Shown piece after piece: positions 18,736 to 27,904 of a DNA stretch of 64,000 nt (position 1 is the first letter of the stretch; each line of letters starts with the position of its first letter). The notes under the pieces were generated by a model. It saw nothing but the letters and a program-made list of their open reading frames with translations. It was not told the DNA's origin and ran no database searches. A program made the position numbers and the translations under genes. Source of the DNA: Pseudomonas mendocina (GTDB lineage Bacteria; Pseudomonadota; Gammaproteobacteria; Pseudomonadales; Pseudomonadaceae); contig NZ_LR134290.1 of the NCBI RefSeq assembly GCF_900636545.1, positions 1,426,001 to 1,490,000 on the forward strand, in the 5' to 3' direction.

Positions 18736-20433
18736 ATGACAATGCTCTTTCGGCGTTGGCCATCGCATGTGATGGTCGGCAGTTTACTGGTTTTGCCCGC
18801 CCTGCAGGTGCAGGCATCCGGTTATCACTTTGGTTCGCAATCGGTGGCGGCGCAGGGTACGGCGCATGCCAACGGTGCCGAGGCGGCCGACCCCTCGACC
18901 ATTTTCTACAACCCAGCAGGCCTGGCCCGGCTCAAGGGCACTCAGGTGACCTCTGGCCTGACTATCTTGCTGCCGGACGGCGACTACAAGGACAAGGGGA
19001 GTCGCGATGCATTCGGTAATCCTGTCTCGGGGGATGCGGGGGAGTTTCTGCCCGATGCCGCCGCGGCGCCCAATTTTTATTTTTCCCGCGAGATCAACGA
19101 TCAGGTGACGGTTGGCCTGGGCATCTTCACTCCGTTCGGTGCCAAGCTCGACTACAAGGAGGACTGGGCCGGGCGCTATGGCATCCAGTCGGCGAGCCTG
19201 GAGACGGTGACTTTCAACCCGAGCATTTCCTACCGGTTCAACGAACATCACAGTATCGGTTTTGGCGTGTCGGCCCAGTACATCAAATCGGTTCAGCGCG
19301 GCGCGGCGGATGTAAAAGGCGCATCGCGACAACTGGCTGGGCAGTTCGTCGATGCGAACTACGAAAGTACTCGTAATGCGGCGGACCCTCTCCTGGGGCC
19401 TATCGTGGGAATCATCGCCGGTGTACCAGTCCCGGAGGAAATTACTTCCTGTAGAGGCGTTGCAGACAGGGACGGCTTCGTCGACTGTGTTGCAGGCAAT
19501 TTTGCTGACAATGTTCAGGGTGACGGCTACTTCCGGGTCAAGGGCGATGATTGGGGCTTCGGTTGGAACATTGGCTACATGTGGGAGCCCACGGAGTCGA
19601 CGCGCTTTGGCGTGTCCTATCGCTCCAACATTCGTCACACCATGGAAGGGGAAACAAAATGGAGCTTTGCTGATGTGCAGGGCAGTGTTCCCTCTCCAGA
19701 TACTTCACTCGATGGCGGTATCACTATCCCCATCCTGGACATCTATTTACCGCCAACTGATGCCCTGCAGAAACTGTTCGATGAGGGCAATTGGGTGAAC
19801 CCAGGTGATTTCGCCGCCACGCGCCTGCACCCCAATTCCAAGGCCAAAACCTCGATAGATACTCCGGAAATGCTCTCCTTCAGTGCCTTCCATCAGCTCA
19901 ACGACAAGGTGGCATTGATGGCAGATCTGACCTTTACCCGGCATTCACGGCTCGACGAAGTACGCATTGGTATCGACCAGGTTGCCGGTTATCCCTACTT
20001 CAATGGCGTGACCGAGGGCGACCTGAGCGTCAAGCAGGACTGGAAGGATACCTACAAGATCTCCCTGGGCATGAATTACCAGTACAGCGATGACCTGTTG
20101 CTGCGTACCGGCGTGGCTTACGACAAGTCACCCGTCAACTCGACGCAGTTGCGCCATCCGGCATTTCCCGATGCGGATCGCTACTGGCTGTCCTTCGGCG
20201 CGAACTACAAGATGACGCGCGATACCTCGCTGGACCTTGCCTACAGCTACGTGCAGTTCTCCAGCGGCAAGATGGACTATCGTGATGGTTGCTCACCTGC
20301 TGGCTGGGTGCCTGGCGCTGGTGGTCTGTACCAGGACAGCGGCGTACGCTGCACCGGTAATGGTGGCAATTACACTGGTGAGTACAACACTCACATCCAC
20401 TTCATCGGTCTGGCGTTGAACCACACCTTCTGA
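18736..20433 (+). CDS. FadL-family outer membrane long-chain fatty acid transporter
   Basis: 565 residues from an ATG with AGGAG 7 bp upstream. The signal peptide ends ALQVQA|SGYHF. The mature N-terminus SGYHFGSQSVAAQGTAHANGAEAADPSTIFYNPAGL is the FadL hatch with the NPA motif, and a 14-strand barrel ends in LNHTF with a terminal Phe, as outer-membrane proteins require. It is longer than E. coli FadL (about 420 aa) because of extracellular-loop insertions around 215-270 and 505-550 that each hold a Cys pair. Pseudomonas has several paralogues, so I give no symbol. Confidence 0.88.
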   Translation: MTMLFRRWPSHVMVGSLLVLPALQVQASGYHFGSQSVAAQGTAHANGAEAADPSTIFYNPAGLARLKGTQVTSGLTILLPDGDYKDKGSRDAFGNPVSGDAGEFLPDAAAAPNFYFSREINDQVTVGLGIFTPFGAKLDYKEDWAGRYGIQSASLETVTFNPSISYRFNEHHSIGFGVSAQYIKSVQRGAADVKGASRQLAGQFVDANYESTRNAADPLLGPIVGIIAGVPVPEEITSCRGVADRDGFVDCVAGNFADNVQGDGYFRVKGDDWGFGWNIGYMWEPTESTRFGVSYRSNIRHTMEGETKWSFADVQGSVPSPDTSLDGGITIPILDIYLPPTDALQKLFDEGNWVNPGDFAATRLHPNSKAKTSIDTPEMLSFSAFHQLNDKVALMADLTFTRHSRLDEVRIGIDQVAGYPYFNGVTEGDLSVKQDWKDTYKISLGMNYQYSDDLLLRTGVAYDKSPVNSTQLRHPAFPDADRYWLSFGANYKMTRDTSLDLAYSYVQFSSGKMDYRDGCSPAGWVPGAGGLYQDSGVRCTGNGGNYTGEYNTHIHFIGLALNHTF

Positions 20434-20492
20434 CCCATCGAGCGGCGAACGGGGATGGTAGAATTCCGTCCCCGTTCGCAGTTGCTCCCTCC

Positions 20493-21215
20493 ATGACTCA
20501 TCCAGCCCCACATGCCGTCGCCCGTTTGCGTGCAGAGCGCCTGGCGCGCAGCGTAAAACCCTTCATCGCCCGCGGTTCGCGCGCCGAGCGCTGCCCCCAC
20601 TGTCGGGTGCAGCCGACGCATTGCCTATGTGCCTGGCGCCCGCAGGTTCAGGCCAGTGCCGGCATGTGCCTGGTGATGCACGATATCGAGGCGTTGAAAC
20701 CGAGCAATACCGGTTGGCTGATCGCTGACGTGGTGCCTGAAACTCACGCCTTCGGTTGGACGCGCACCGCTGTCGAGCCGGCGCTGCTGGCACTGTTGGC
20801 CGATCCCCAGTGGCAGCCTTATCTGGTCTTTCCCGGTGAGTACGTGGCACCGCAACGCGTGGTGGAAGAGGTGCGTCTTGCGCCCGGCAAAAGGCCGCTG
20901 TTCGTGCTGCTCGATGCAACCTGGACCGAGGCGCGCAAGATGTTTCGCAAGAGCCCCTATCTGGATGCACTGCCGGTACTCAGCTTGACCCCGGCGCAGC
21001 TGTCGCGTTATCGCCTGCGTCGCTCCACCCGCGGCGAGCACCTGTGCACTGCCGAGGTCGCCGCGATGTGCCTGGAGCTTGCGGGTGACCTGCGTGCCGG
21101 CGAGGCACTGGACGATTATCTGGACGCTTTCAGCCAGCACTACCTGGCGGCCAAACGACGCCTGCCACTGGATCTCAACGACGCTCTGCACCAGCGTCTG
21201 CAGTCGTACTGCTGA
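20493..21215 (+). CDS. DTW-domain tRNA-uridine aminocarboxypropyltransferase
   Basis: 240 residues. Cysteines CPHCRVQPTHCLC (about 34-46) form the zinc knuckle; DATWTEARKM is the DxTW motif of the TapT/DTWD family. These enzymes transfer the 3-amino-3-carboxypropyl group of SAM to U47 of tRNA. The last 41 bp overlap the 3' end of the convergent EamA gene. Confidence 0.85.
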   Translation: MTHPAPHAVARLRAERLARSVKPFIARGSRAERCPHCRVQPTHCLCAWRPQVQASAGMCLVMHDIEALKPSNTGWLIADVVPETHAFGWTRTAVEPALLALLADPQWQPYLVFPGEYVAPQRVVEEVRLAPGKRPLFVLLDATWTEARKMFRKSPYLDALPVLSLTPAQLSRYRLRRSTRGEHLCTAEVAAMCLELAGDLRAGEALDDYLDAFSQHYLAAKRRLPLDLNDALHQRLQSYC

Positions 21216-22101
21216 GCTCGCTCGGCAAGGGCTTGGGCCACAGCTGAGCCAGCAGCATGCCGCCGAACATCAGAGCACAACCCAGGTAGCCACGCAGTGC
21301 CAGGACTTCGCCTAGTAGCAGGGCACCGGCAATCGCGGCGAACACGGCCTCCAGCGAGAGGATGATCGCCGCGTGCGAGGCAATGGCATGCTGCTGCGCG
21401 ACCACCTGCAGGGTAAAGCCCACCGCTACGCCAAACAGGCCGCCATAGAATATGGCGGGTGCGGCCTGGAGGATGCCCTCAAGTGTCGCGGTTTCGAAGA
21501 TTCCCGCCAGTAGCAGGCTGATCACTGCACAGGTGGCGAACTGGATGAAAGCCAGGCGCAGCGGGTCGTGACGGCTGGCGAAGAACCCCACCAGAAGCAC
21601 ATGAATGCCCCAGACGAAGGCGCCGGCAAGCTGCAGCCAGTCGCCGGAGGCTACGGTGAAGCCCTCTCCGACGCTGAGCAGGAACATGCCGACCACTGCC
21701 AGACTGGCGCCCAGCCAAATGCCTGCACTGCTGCGCTGGCCGATCAGCAGGCCGAGAATCGGTACCACGATCACGTACAGCCCGGTGATGAACCCGGAGT
21801 TGGTCACGGTGGTGAACAGCAGGCCGACCTGCTGCAGGTTTATCCCGAGAGACAGTGCCAGGCCCATGATCACCCCGCCGATCAACAGGTTGCGATTCAA
21901 AGGGGCGACCGGGCGTTGCTGACGACGTTGCAACAGGGCTAGCACCGGCAGTAGTGCCAGGCAGGCGAGGGCGAACCGCAGGCCGGTATAAAGGAAGGGG
22001 CCGATATTATCCATGCCCAGACGCTGGGCGACGAAGGCGCTGCCCCAGATCATCGCGGTAATCAGCATCAACAGGTCGGCGCGCAGGGCTTGGCTTCGCA
22101 T
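21175..22101 (-). CDS. EamA/DMT-family transporter
   Basis: 308 residues from MRSQALRADLLMLITAMIWGSAFVAQ; starts further upstream lack family support. Ten hydrophobic segments form two EamA repeats, the second beginning around GDWLQLAGAFVWGIHVLLVGFF. The family exports amino acids or other small metabolites; no substrate can be read from the sequence. It overlaps the convergent DTW gene tail-to-tail. Confidence 0.85.
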   Translation of the reverse strand: MRSQALRADLLMLITAMIWGSAFVAQRLGMDNIGPFLYTGLRFALACLALLPVLALLQRRQQRPVAPLNRNLLIGGVIMGLALSLGINLQQVGLLFTTVTNSGFITGLYVIVVPILGLLIGQRSSAGIWLGASLAVVGMFLLSVGEGFTVASGDWLQLAGAFVWGIHVLLVGFFASRHDPLRLAFIQFATCAVISLLLAGIFETATLEGILQAAPAIFYGGLFGVAVGFTLQVVAQQHAIASHAAIILSLEAVFAAIAGALLLGEVLALRGYLGCALMFGGMLLAQLWPKPLPSELSSTTADAGAERR

Positions 22102-22304
22102 TCGGGCGTCTCGGCGGGAAAGCTGCGCATCCTGCCGCAAAGCATTGAACTTGACCACCCCGCCACAGCTCGGCATGCTGAGCGCCGCCGTCGGTCCGAG
22201 TGGGGAGTCTGTGATGTTGGATGAGCAGGCTTGAGCGGGTCTTCAGGCGAAAAGCACTGCCATACTCACCTCGGTGCCACTCATAAAAAGAACAGGATCT
22301 GCCA

Positions 22305-22955
22305 ATGGCCGCCTACGAAATCCTGATTGCCGACGACCACCCGCTGTTTCGCAGCGCACTGCAGCAAGCCTTGACTCTGGGGCTGGGGCCTGAGGTCCGC
22401 CTGGTAGAAGCCGCCAGCATCGCCGAGCTCGAAAGCCATCTGGCCGCCAAGAGCGACTGGGACCTGGTCCTGCTCGATCTGAACATGCCGGGTGCCTACG
22501 GCTTTTCCGGTCTGGTGCTGCTTCGCGGCCAGTACCCGCAGATCCCCGTGGTGATGATCTCCGCTCAGGAAGAGGCTGCCGTGGTCAACCGCTCCCGCGA
22601 GTTCGGGGCGAGTGGGTTCATTCCCAAGTCCAGCCCGCTGGAAACCTTGCAGCAAGCTGTGCGTCAGGTGCTCGATGGCGATACTTGGTGGCCGCCGCTG
22701 GCAGAGGAAAGCGCGCCGGTCTCAGACGAGGCCAAGGCCGCCAGCGCCGGCCTTGCCAGCCTGACGCCGCAGCAGTTCCGTGTGCTGACGATGGTTTGCG
22801 AAGGCTTGCTGAACAAGCAGATCGCTTACGAATTGAGCGTTTCCGAGGCGACGGTCAAGGCGCATGTGACGGCGATCTTTCGCAAGCTGGGTGTGCGCAC
22901 CCGCACTCAGGCGGCGCTGCTGTTGCAGCAGATGGAATCGATCCCCGCGCAGTGA
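22305..22955 (+). CDS. erdR: LuxR-type response regulator ErdR
   Basis: 216 residues. Receiver domain with acidic pocket LIADDHP and phospho-acceptor Asp58 (LVLLDLNMPGAYG), conserved Lys in IPKSS, and a LuxR HTH (LTPQQFRVLTMVCEGLLNKQIAYEL...ATVKAH). It closely resembles PA3604/ErdR, described as part of the ethanol/acetate oxidation regulatory network controlling acsA. No histidine kinase lies nearby, as for ErdR elsewhere. dgkA follows, as in PAO1. Confidence 0.85.
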   Translation: MAAYEILIADDHPLFRSALQQALTLGLGPEVRLVEAASIAELESHLAAKSDWDLVLLDLNMPGAYGFSGLVLLRGQYPQIPVVMISAQEEAAVVNRSREFGASGFIPKSSPLETLQQAVRQVLDGDTWWPPLAEESAPVSDEAKAASAGLASLTPQQFRVLTMVCEGLLNKQIAYELSVSEATVKAHVTAIFRKLGVRTRTQAALLLQQMESIPAQ

Positions 22956-23067
22956 GCCGCGCATCGGCGCTGCGTTGAAAGCAGGCTCGGCCTGCTCATC
23001 TATAGCCCCTAAACTGCGCAGCCTCAGCTGCTTTCGCCTTGCATCCCTGTAGCTCGCGATCTCGCAT
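22955..23067. repeat. Long hairpin repeat, copy 1
   Basis: Starts right after the erdR stop. GAAAGCAG (22977-22984) pairs with CTGCTTTC (23028-23035) over a 43-nt loop, followed by CGCCTTGCATCCCTGTAGCTC. It aligns with copy 2 at 25328-25440; two stem positions differ in a compensatory way. Confidence 0.6.
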
Positions 23068-23127
23068 ATAGGTGCTCGCGCAGCGAATGCAGTAAGCTGC
23101 GCGCCTCGTCCAGAAGGGGTGAGGCGC

Positions 23128-23493
23128 ATGTCGCCATTCAAGGGCCAGACCGGCCTGAAACGTATCCTCAACGCCGCCAGCTATTCGCTCGATGGCCTGC
23201 GCGCCGCGTTCTTCGGCGAAGCAGCCTTTCGCCAGCTGGTGTTGCTCAATCTGGTGCTGATTCCATCGGCCTTCGTTCTTGACGTCAGCCGCGGTGAGCG
23301 TGCGCTGATGGTGGCCGTCTGTCTGCTGGCGCTGATCGTCGAGTTGCTCAACTCGGCGATCGAGGCGGCCATCGACCGCATTTCTCTGGAGCGCCATCCG
23401 CTATCGAAGAACGCCAAGGACATGGGCAGCGCCGCGCAGTTCGTGGCGCTGGGCATGATCGCCTCGGTCTGGGCGGTCATCCTGCTTGGCTGA
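23128..23493 (+). CDS. dgkA: Diacylglycerol kinase DgkA
   Basis: 121 residues starting MSPFKGQTGLKRILNAASYS. Three membrane helices and the prokaryotic signature ELLNSAIEAAIDRISLERH with the catalytic Glu. DgkA phosphorylates diacylglycerol left over from membrane-derived oligosaccharide and lipopolysaccharide modification. The ATG at 23128 is preferred over the GTG at 23119. It ends 3 bp before the convergent finR stop. Confidence 0.94.
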   Translation: MSPFKGQTGLKRILNAASYSLDGLRAAFFGEAAFRQLVLLNLVLIPSAFVLDVSRGERALMVAVCLLALIVELLNSAIEAAIDRISLERHPLSKNAKDMGSAAQFVALGMIASVWAVILLG

Positions 23494-23496
23494 CGC

Positions 23497-24423
23497 TCAG
23501 ACGATCGGCGGCAGAACGATCTGATCGCTGCGACTGACGCCGGCGGTCAGCGCACGACACTGCTCGAGAAATTCGCGCATCGCCGCTGTCTGGTACTTCT
23601 GCTTGTGCCAGATGAAGTAGAACTGCCGGCGCAGATCCAGCTCCGGAGTTTCCACCGGCATCAGGCTGCCGCGGCGAAAGGCGTCGCGTAGCGCCAGGCG
23701 CGAAATGCAGCCGATGCCCAGGCCTGACTCCACTGCGCGTTTGATCGCCTCGGTGTGCTCCAGCTCGAGGCGAATGTTGAGGTTGCGCGGATGATGACGC
23801 ATGGCCTGATCGAAGGTCAGTCGTGTGCCCGAGCCCTGTTCGCGAAGAATCCAGGCTTCGTGCGTCAGCTCTTCCAGGCTGGCACTGCCACGCCGGGTCA
23901 GTGGATGCTGCGGTGCGCAGAACACCACCAGTTCATCTTCGACCCAGGGTTGTACCTCGATATCCGGGTGCTGGCAGTCGCCTTCGATCAAGCCCAGATC
24001 CAGCTCGTAATGCGCGATCTGCTGCACCACGTGAGCTGTGTTGTGTACCTGCAATTTCACCCGGCACTCCGGGTGGTGTTGCATGAAACTGCCAATCAGC
24101 AGCGTGGCCAGGTAGTTGCCCACCGTCAGAGTGGCGCCAACGTTCAGCGAGCCATAACCGCTTTTGCCGCCCAGCAGGCGTTCGATCTCGCGCGCCTGGT
24201 CGATCAGCGCTACCGCCTCGGGCAGCAATTGCCGGCCCAGCGCGTTGAGCGCTAGGCGTTTGCCGGCCCGATCGAACAGCTGGCAGTCGGACTGGCGCTC
24301 CAGTTCGGTCAGCGAGGTACTGGTGGCCGACTGCGACAATGCGAGCGATTGCGCTGCGCGCGATACGCTCTCATGCTGCGCCACGGCGACGAATACCTGA
24401 AGTTGTCTGAGGGTAAATCGCAT
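23497..24423 (-). CDS. finR: LysR-type regulator FinR
   Basis: 308 residues. N-terminal winged HTH MRFTLRQLQVFVAVAQHESVSRAAQSLALSQ and a LysR substrate-binding domain (about 90-295). Divergent placement next to fpr and the close sequence match the FinR regulators of Pseudomonas, which activate fpr under superoxide or other oxidative stress. The ATG at 24423 lies inside an ATATCGATAT palindrome, so autoregulation at the shared promoter is plausible. Confidence 0.88.
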   Translation of the reverse strand: MRFTLRQLQVFVAVAQHESVSRAAQSLALSQSATSTSLTELERQSDCQLFDRAGKRLALNALGRQLLPEAVALIDQAREIERLLGGKSGYGSLNVGATLTVGNYLATLLIGSFMQHHPECRVKLQVHNTAHVVQQIAHYELDLGLIEGDCQHPDIEVQPWVEDELVVFCAPQHPLTRRGSASLEELTHEAWILREQGSGTRLTFDQAMRHHPRNLNIRLELEHTEAIKRAVESGLGIGCISRLALRDAFRRGSLMPVETPELDLRRQFYFIWHKQKYQTAAMREFLEQCRALTAGVSRSDQIVLPPIV

Positions 24424-24537
24424 ATCGATATAACCGATAACCTATATCTTGATAATCCACTTAACAGATATTGTTGCCGCGAATAGAATGCCGCGCAATC
24501 GCGCCTTTTGGCGCTGAAGTTCTTCGAGGAAATCATC
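24422..24537. promoter_or_regulatory. finR/fpr divergent promoter region
   Basis: 116 bp, clearly AT-rich at its left half. It holds ATATCGATAT (24422-24431) and further TATC/GATA half-sites up to about 24455, as expected of a LysR-type T-N11-A operator array. The exact FinR site was not resolved. Confidence 0.5.
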
Positions 24538-25317
24538 ATGAGCAATATGAACGTCGAGCGCGTGCTCAGCGTCCACCACTGGAACGATACGCTGTTCAGC
24601 TTCAAGTGCACCCGTGATCCGGGGCTGCGCTTCGAGAATGGCCAGTTCGTGATGATCGGCCTGCAACAGGACAATGGCCGTCCGCTGATGCGCGCGTACT
24701 CCATCGCCAGCCCGAACTGGGAAGAACATCTGGAATTCTTCAGCATCAAGGTGCCGGATGGCCCTCTGACCTCGCAGCTGCAGCACCTGAAGGAAGGCGA
24801 CGAGATCATCATCAGCAAGAAACCCACCGGCACCCTGGTGCTCGATGACCTCAACCCCGGCAAGCACCTGTACCTGCTGAGCACCGGTACCGGCCTGGCA
24901 CCGTTCATGAGCGTGATTCAGGATCCGGAAACCTACGAGCGCTTCGAGAAGGTGATCCTGGTCCACGGCGTGCGCTACGTGAACGAAGTCGCCTACCGTG
25001 AGTTCATCACCGAGCACCTCCCGCAGAATGAATTCTTCGGTGATGCGCTGAAGGACAAGCTGATCTACTACCCAACCGTGACCCGTGAGCCGTTCGAGAA
25101 TCAGGGCCGTCTGACCGACCTGATGCGCAGCGGCAAGCTGTTCGCCGACATCGGTTTGCCGCCGATCAACCCGCAGGATGATCGTGCCATGATCTGCGGC
25201 AGCCCGAGCATGCTCGACGAGACCAGCGAAGTGCTCGACAGCTTCGGCCTGAAGATTTCCCCACGTATGCGTGAGCCGGGGGACTACTTGATCGAGCGCG
25301 CCTTCGTCGAGAAATAA
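24538..25317 (+). CDS. fpr: Ferredoxin/flavodoxin-NADP+ reductase Fpr
   Basis: 259 residues starting MSNMNVERVLSVHHWNDTLFSFK. FAD motif RAYSIASPN, NADP motif STGTGLAPFMSVI, and the bacterial subclass C-terminal EPGDYLIERAFVEK. Fpr exchanges electrons between NADPH and ferredoxins or flavodoxin for Fe-S assembly and bacterioferritin iron release. It is regulated by the divergent FinR. A longer in-frame start at 24508 is less likely; GAGGAAATC precedes the chosen ATG. Confidence 0.95.
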   Translation: MSNMNVERVLSVHHWNDTLFSFKCTRDPGLRFENGQFVMIGLQQDNGRPLMRAYSIASPNWEEHLEFFSIKVPDGPLTSQLQHLKEGDEIIISKKPTGTLVLDDLNPGKHLYLLSTGTGLAPFMSVIQDPETYERFEKVILVHGVRYVNEVAYREFITEHLPQNEFFGDALKDKLIYYPTVTREPFENQGRLTDLMRSGKLFADIGLPPINPQDDRAMICGSPSMLDETSEVLDSFGLKISPRMREPGDYLIERAFVEK

Positions 25318-25327
25318 GCTTTCGATC

Positions 25328-25440
25328 TGCTGCGCGTCGGCCCTGCTGCGTTAAAAACAGGCTCGAAATGCTTATGTGCTACAGCACACTCCGCTTTCTC
25401 GCCTGTTTTTGCCTTGCATGACTCTAGCTCGCGAGATCGA
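25328..25440. repeat. Long hairpin repeat, copy 2
   Basis: AAAAACAGGC (25353-25362) pairs perfectly with GCCTGTTTTT (25401-25410) over a 38-nt loop. It is preceded by GCGCGTCGGCCCTGCTGCG and followed by TTGCATGACTCTAGCTCGCG, both shared with copy 1 at 22955-23067. It sits just after fpr and before its terminator. Confidence 0.65.
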
Positions 25441-25443
25441 ATG

Positions 25444-25469
25444 AAAAGCCGCCCAATTGGGCGGCTTTG
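25444..25469 (+). terminator. fpr terminator
   Basis: Perfect 10-bp stem AAAGCCGCCC / GGGCGGCTTT with an AATT loop (25445-25468); short T-tract. Confidence 0.75.
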
Positions 25470-25484
25470 TCGTTCGTGGGGCTT

Positions 25485-25543
25485 GTAGCCCGGATGAAAT
25501 CCGGGGAGGGTGTGTTGCAACCCCCTGATTTCATCCGGGCTAC
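25485..25543. repeat. GTAGCCCGGATG palindromic repeat
   Basis: Perfect 16-bp arms GTAGCCCGGATGAAAT (25485-25500) and ATTTCATCCGGGCTAC (25528-25543), with inner CCGGGG/CCCC pairing. Best-preserved member of the family in this window. Confidence 0.85.
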
Positions 25544-25552
25544 GTCAGTGTC

Positions 25553-26107
25553 CTAAAGACGCTTGGCGTCGATGATCAGCACTGGCTCGCGCGGTACGTT
25601 CTGGTGCATGCCGCGGTTGCTGGTGGGGACCTGGGCGATCTTGTCCACCACGTCCATGCCACGGGTCACCTTGCCGAACACGGCGTAGCCGAAGTCGCGC
25701 GAGCTGTGGTCGAGGAAGGCGTTGTCCTTGTGGTTGATGAAGAACTGGCTGGTGGCCGAGTCGCGTACCTGAGTCCGGGCCATGGCCAGGGTGCCACGTA
25801 CGTTGTGCAGGCCATTGTCGGCCTCGTTCTTGATCGGTGCGTCGGTGTCCTTCTGGTGCATGTCGGCATCGAAACCACCGCCCTGGATCATGAAGCCCGG
25901 AATCACCCGATGGAACTGGGTGCCATTGTAGAAGCCACTGTCGACGTACTTGAGGAAGTTCTGCGTGCTGACCGGTGCCTTGTCGGCGGCCAGTTCCACT
26001 TCCACTTCACCCAGGCTAGTGGTCAGCAACACCTTGGGATTTTCCGCAGCCAGCAGGCTGGACGACAGCAGCAGGGCGCCGGTGGCGAGAACGAGTTGCT
26101 TGAGCAT
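25553..26107 (-). CDS. ppiA: Periplasmic peptidyl-prolyl cis-trans isomerase A
   Basis: 184 residues with a signal peptide ([21 protein letters not shown]). Cyclophilin core: [15 protein letters not shown] with the catalytic Arg, [29 protein letters not shown] and FGYAVFGKV. Catalyses proline isomerisation during periplasmic folding. Five bp separate it from the upstream hydrolase gene, so it is the last gene of a LysR-hydrolase-ppiA unit, as in PA3225-PA3227. Confidence 0.94.
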   Translation of the reverse strand: MLKQLVLATGALLLSSSLLAAENPKVLLTTSLGEVEVELAADKAPVSTQNFLKYVDSGFYNGTQFHRVIPGFMIQGGGFDADMHQKDTDAPIKNEADNGLHNVRGTLAMARTQVRDSATSQFFINHKDNAFLDHSSRDFGYAVFGKVTRGMDVVDKIAQVPTSNRGMHQNVPREPVLIIDAKRL

Positions 26108-26112
26108 GATGG

Positions 26113-26910
26113 TCAGTTTTCCTTGTTGGCAGCCTCGCCGAGGAAGGCGAGTAGAGCGCTATTAAAGCGTTCGGGTTGATCCAGTGGTGTGGCGTGGCGC
26201 GAATTTTCGATCACCAGCAGACGCGCATCGGGCATTTCTGCCACGTATTCACGTTTGCGTTCAACTGGCGTGTAGTCGCGGTCGGCTGTGATCACCAGCG
26301 TAGGACAGGTGATGCGTCCGAGGCGTTCCCGCACGCCCCAGCCGATGATGGCGTCGAGGCTGGCGAGATAGGCGCGCTTGTCGTTTTGCGGCCAGCGTTC
26401 TTCGACCTTGCGTCGCAGCTCTGCCTGCTCGGGTTTGGGGAACAGCAGCTTGGCCAATGCCTTGGCAATGGTCTCCAGGCTGAGCAGGCGTGAGAGTGTC
26501 CAGCGTTTGCCGATCTCCAGCCAGTCGCGCGCGCTTCTGGCCTTGACCTCGGGGCCGCTGTTGACGATGGTCAGGCTGCGCAGCAGTTCTGGGCGGTCGA
26601 CGCCGAGTTGAAATCCGATCATGCCGCCCATGGAGATGCCCACCAGGTGCACGGGTGGCAGTTGCAGGAATTCGATCAGCGCCGCCACGTCATTGGCGAA
26701 ATCGGCGATGCGATAGGCACCGCGTGGCTTGTCCGAACGGCCGTGACCGCGCACGTCGAGAGCGATCACTCGATAGTGCCGGGCGAGGACGGGAATCTGG
26801 TATTCCCAATCACGCGTACTCGAGCCCAGGCCATGCACCAGCAGCAACGGCTGTCCGTGACCATAGTCCTCGTAGTGCAGCTGACAGCCTTCGTTGTCGA
26901 AATAGGGCAT
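26113..26910 (-). CDS. Alpha/beta hydrolase
   Basis: 265 residues from [17 protein letters not shown]; the in-frame start at 26967 would overlap the LysR gene. Nucleophile elbow GISMGG with Ser, oxyanion motif LVHGLGSS, catalytic His in [14 protein letters not shown]. It belongs to the broad epoxide hydrolase / peroxidase-like esterase group; the substrate is unknown. It starts 10 bp after the LysR stop and is followed at once by ppiA. Confidence 0.85.
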   Translation of the reverse strand: MPYFDNEGCQLHYEDYGHGQPLLLVHGLGSSTRDWEYQIPVLARHYRVIALDVRGHGRSDKPRGAYRIADFANDVAALIEFLQLPPVHLVGISMGGMIGFQLGVDRPELLRSLTIVNSGPEVKARSARDWLEIGKRWTLSRLLSLETIAKALAKLLFPKPEQAELRRKVEERWPQNDKRAYLASLDAIIGWGVRERLGRITCPTLVITADRDYTPVERKREYVAEMPDARLLVIENSRHATPLDQPERFNSALLAFLGEAANKEN

Positions 26911-26920
26911 GACGGAGTTC

Positions 26921-27847
26921 TCAGTTGGCGGGCTGCGGAGCGGCGAAGGCGGCGTCAAGCGGAGCACTGTCGAAGTTCTTGATCAGTTCGATGAGAATCT
27001 GCGTGGCCGGGCCGAGCACCCGCTCTTTGTTGCTGTAGAGGAAGAAGCGCGGTTTGCGGATGCCGCCCTGCGCCAGTGGCAGCGGTTTCAGCAGGCCTTC
27101 CTGCACTTCCCGGGCGATCAGGTGGCGCGGCAGCCAGGCGAAGCCCAGGCCGCTGCTGACGAAGGTGCGGGCAGTGGGCAGGCTGCCGACCGTCCAGCGT
27201 TGCTCCGCGCCCAGCCAGCCAGCATCACGTGGTTGCAGGCGCCCGCTGTCACGAGTGACCACCTGCATCTGGCCTTCCAGATCCTGAAAGCTAAGCTCAC
27301 GCTGCAGACGATGTAGCGGGTGCTCCGGGTTGGCGACGGCGACGAATTCTACTTCGTTCAGCTCGATACCCAGATGACCGGTGATGTTCAGCGCGCTGAT
27401 GGCGAGGTCGGCAGTGCCTTCGAGCAACACTTCCTCGACTCCGGACAACACTTCCTCGCGCAATCGTACCCGGCAACCGCGGCTCTGCGGCATGAAGGCG
27501 GTCAAGGCGCGGACAAGATTGGCCGTGGGGTAGGCGGCGTCCACCACCAGGCGTACTTCCGCTTCCCACCCCTGTTCCATGTGGTGGGCCAGGTCTTCCA
27601 GCTGGCTGGCCTGCTTGACCAGTTGTCGCGAGCGGCGCAGCAACACGTCACCGGCCTCGGTGAGCACGGCCTTGCGTCCGTCGATGCGCAGCAGCGGTAC
27701 ACCGAGCTGTTCCTGCATACGTGCCACGGTATAGCTGACCGAGGACTGCGAGCGGTGCAGCACTTCGGCCGCCTGGGCGAAGCCGCCCTGATCCACCACG
27801 GCTTGCAGCGTGCGCCATTGATCCAGGGTTACGCGAGGAGCTTTCAT
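26921..27847 (-). CDS. LysR-type regulator (PA3225-like)
   Basis: 308 residues; ATG at 27847 with AGGATG upstream (a GTG lies one codon earlier). HTH APRVTLDQWRTLQAVVDQGGFAQAAEVLHRSQSSVSY, then a substrate-binding domain. The orthologue PA3225 was reported, as I recall, as a repressor linked to efflux-mediated antibiotic resistance. It is divergent from a small secreted-protein gene and upstream of its hydrolase partner. Confidence 0.82.
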   Translation of the reverse strand: MKAPRVTLDQWRTLQAVVDQGGFAQAAEVLHRSQSSVSYTVARMQEQLGVPLLRIDGRKAVLTEAGDVLLRRSRQLVKQASQLEDLAHHMEQGWEAEVRLVVDAAYPTANLVRALTAFMPQSRGCRVRLREEVLSGVEEVLLEGTADLAISALNITGHLGIELNEVEFVAVANPEHPLHRLQRELSFQDLEGQMQVVTRDSGRLQPRDAGWLGAEQRWTVGSLPTARTFVSSGLGFAWLPRHLIAREVQEGLLKPLPLAQGGIRKPRFFLYSNKERVLGPATQILIELIKNFDSAPLDAAFAAPQPAN

Positions 27848-27904
27848 CACATCATCCTGCTGATTCGGCCTGTTACACTGGTTCTCCCATGTTGGAGAGC
27901 ACCG

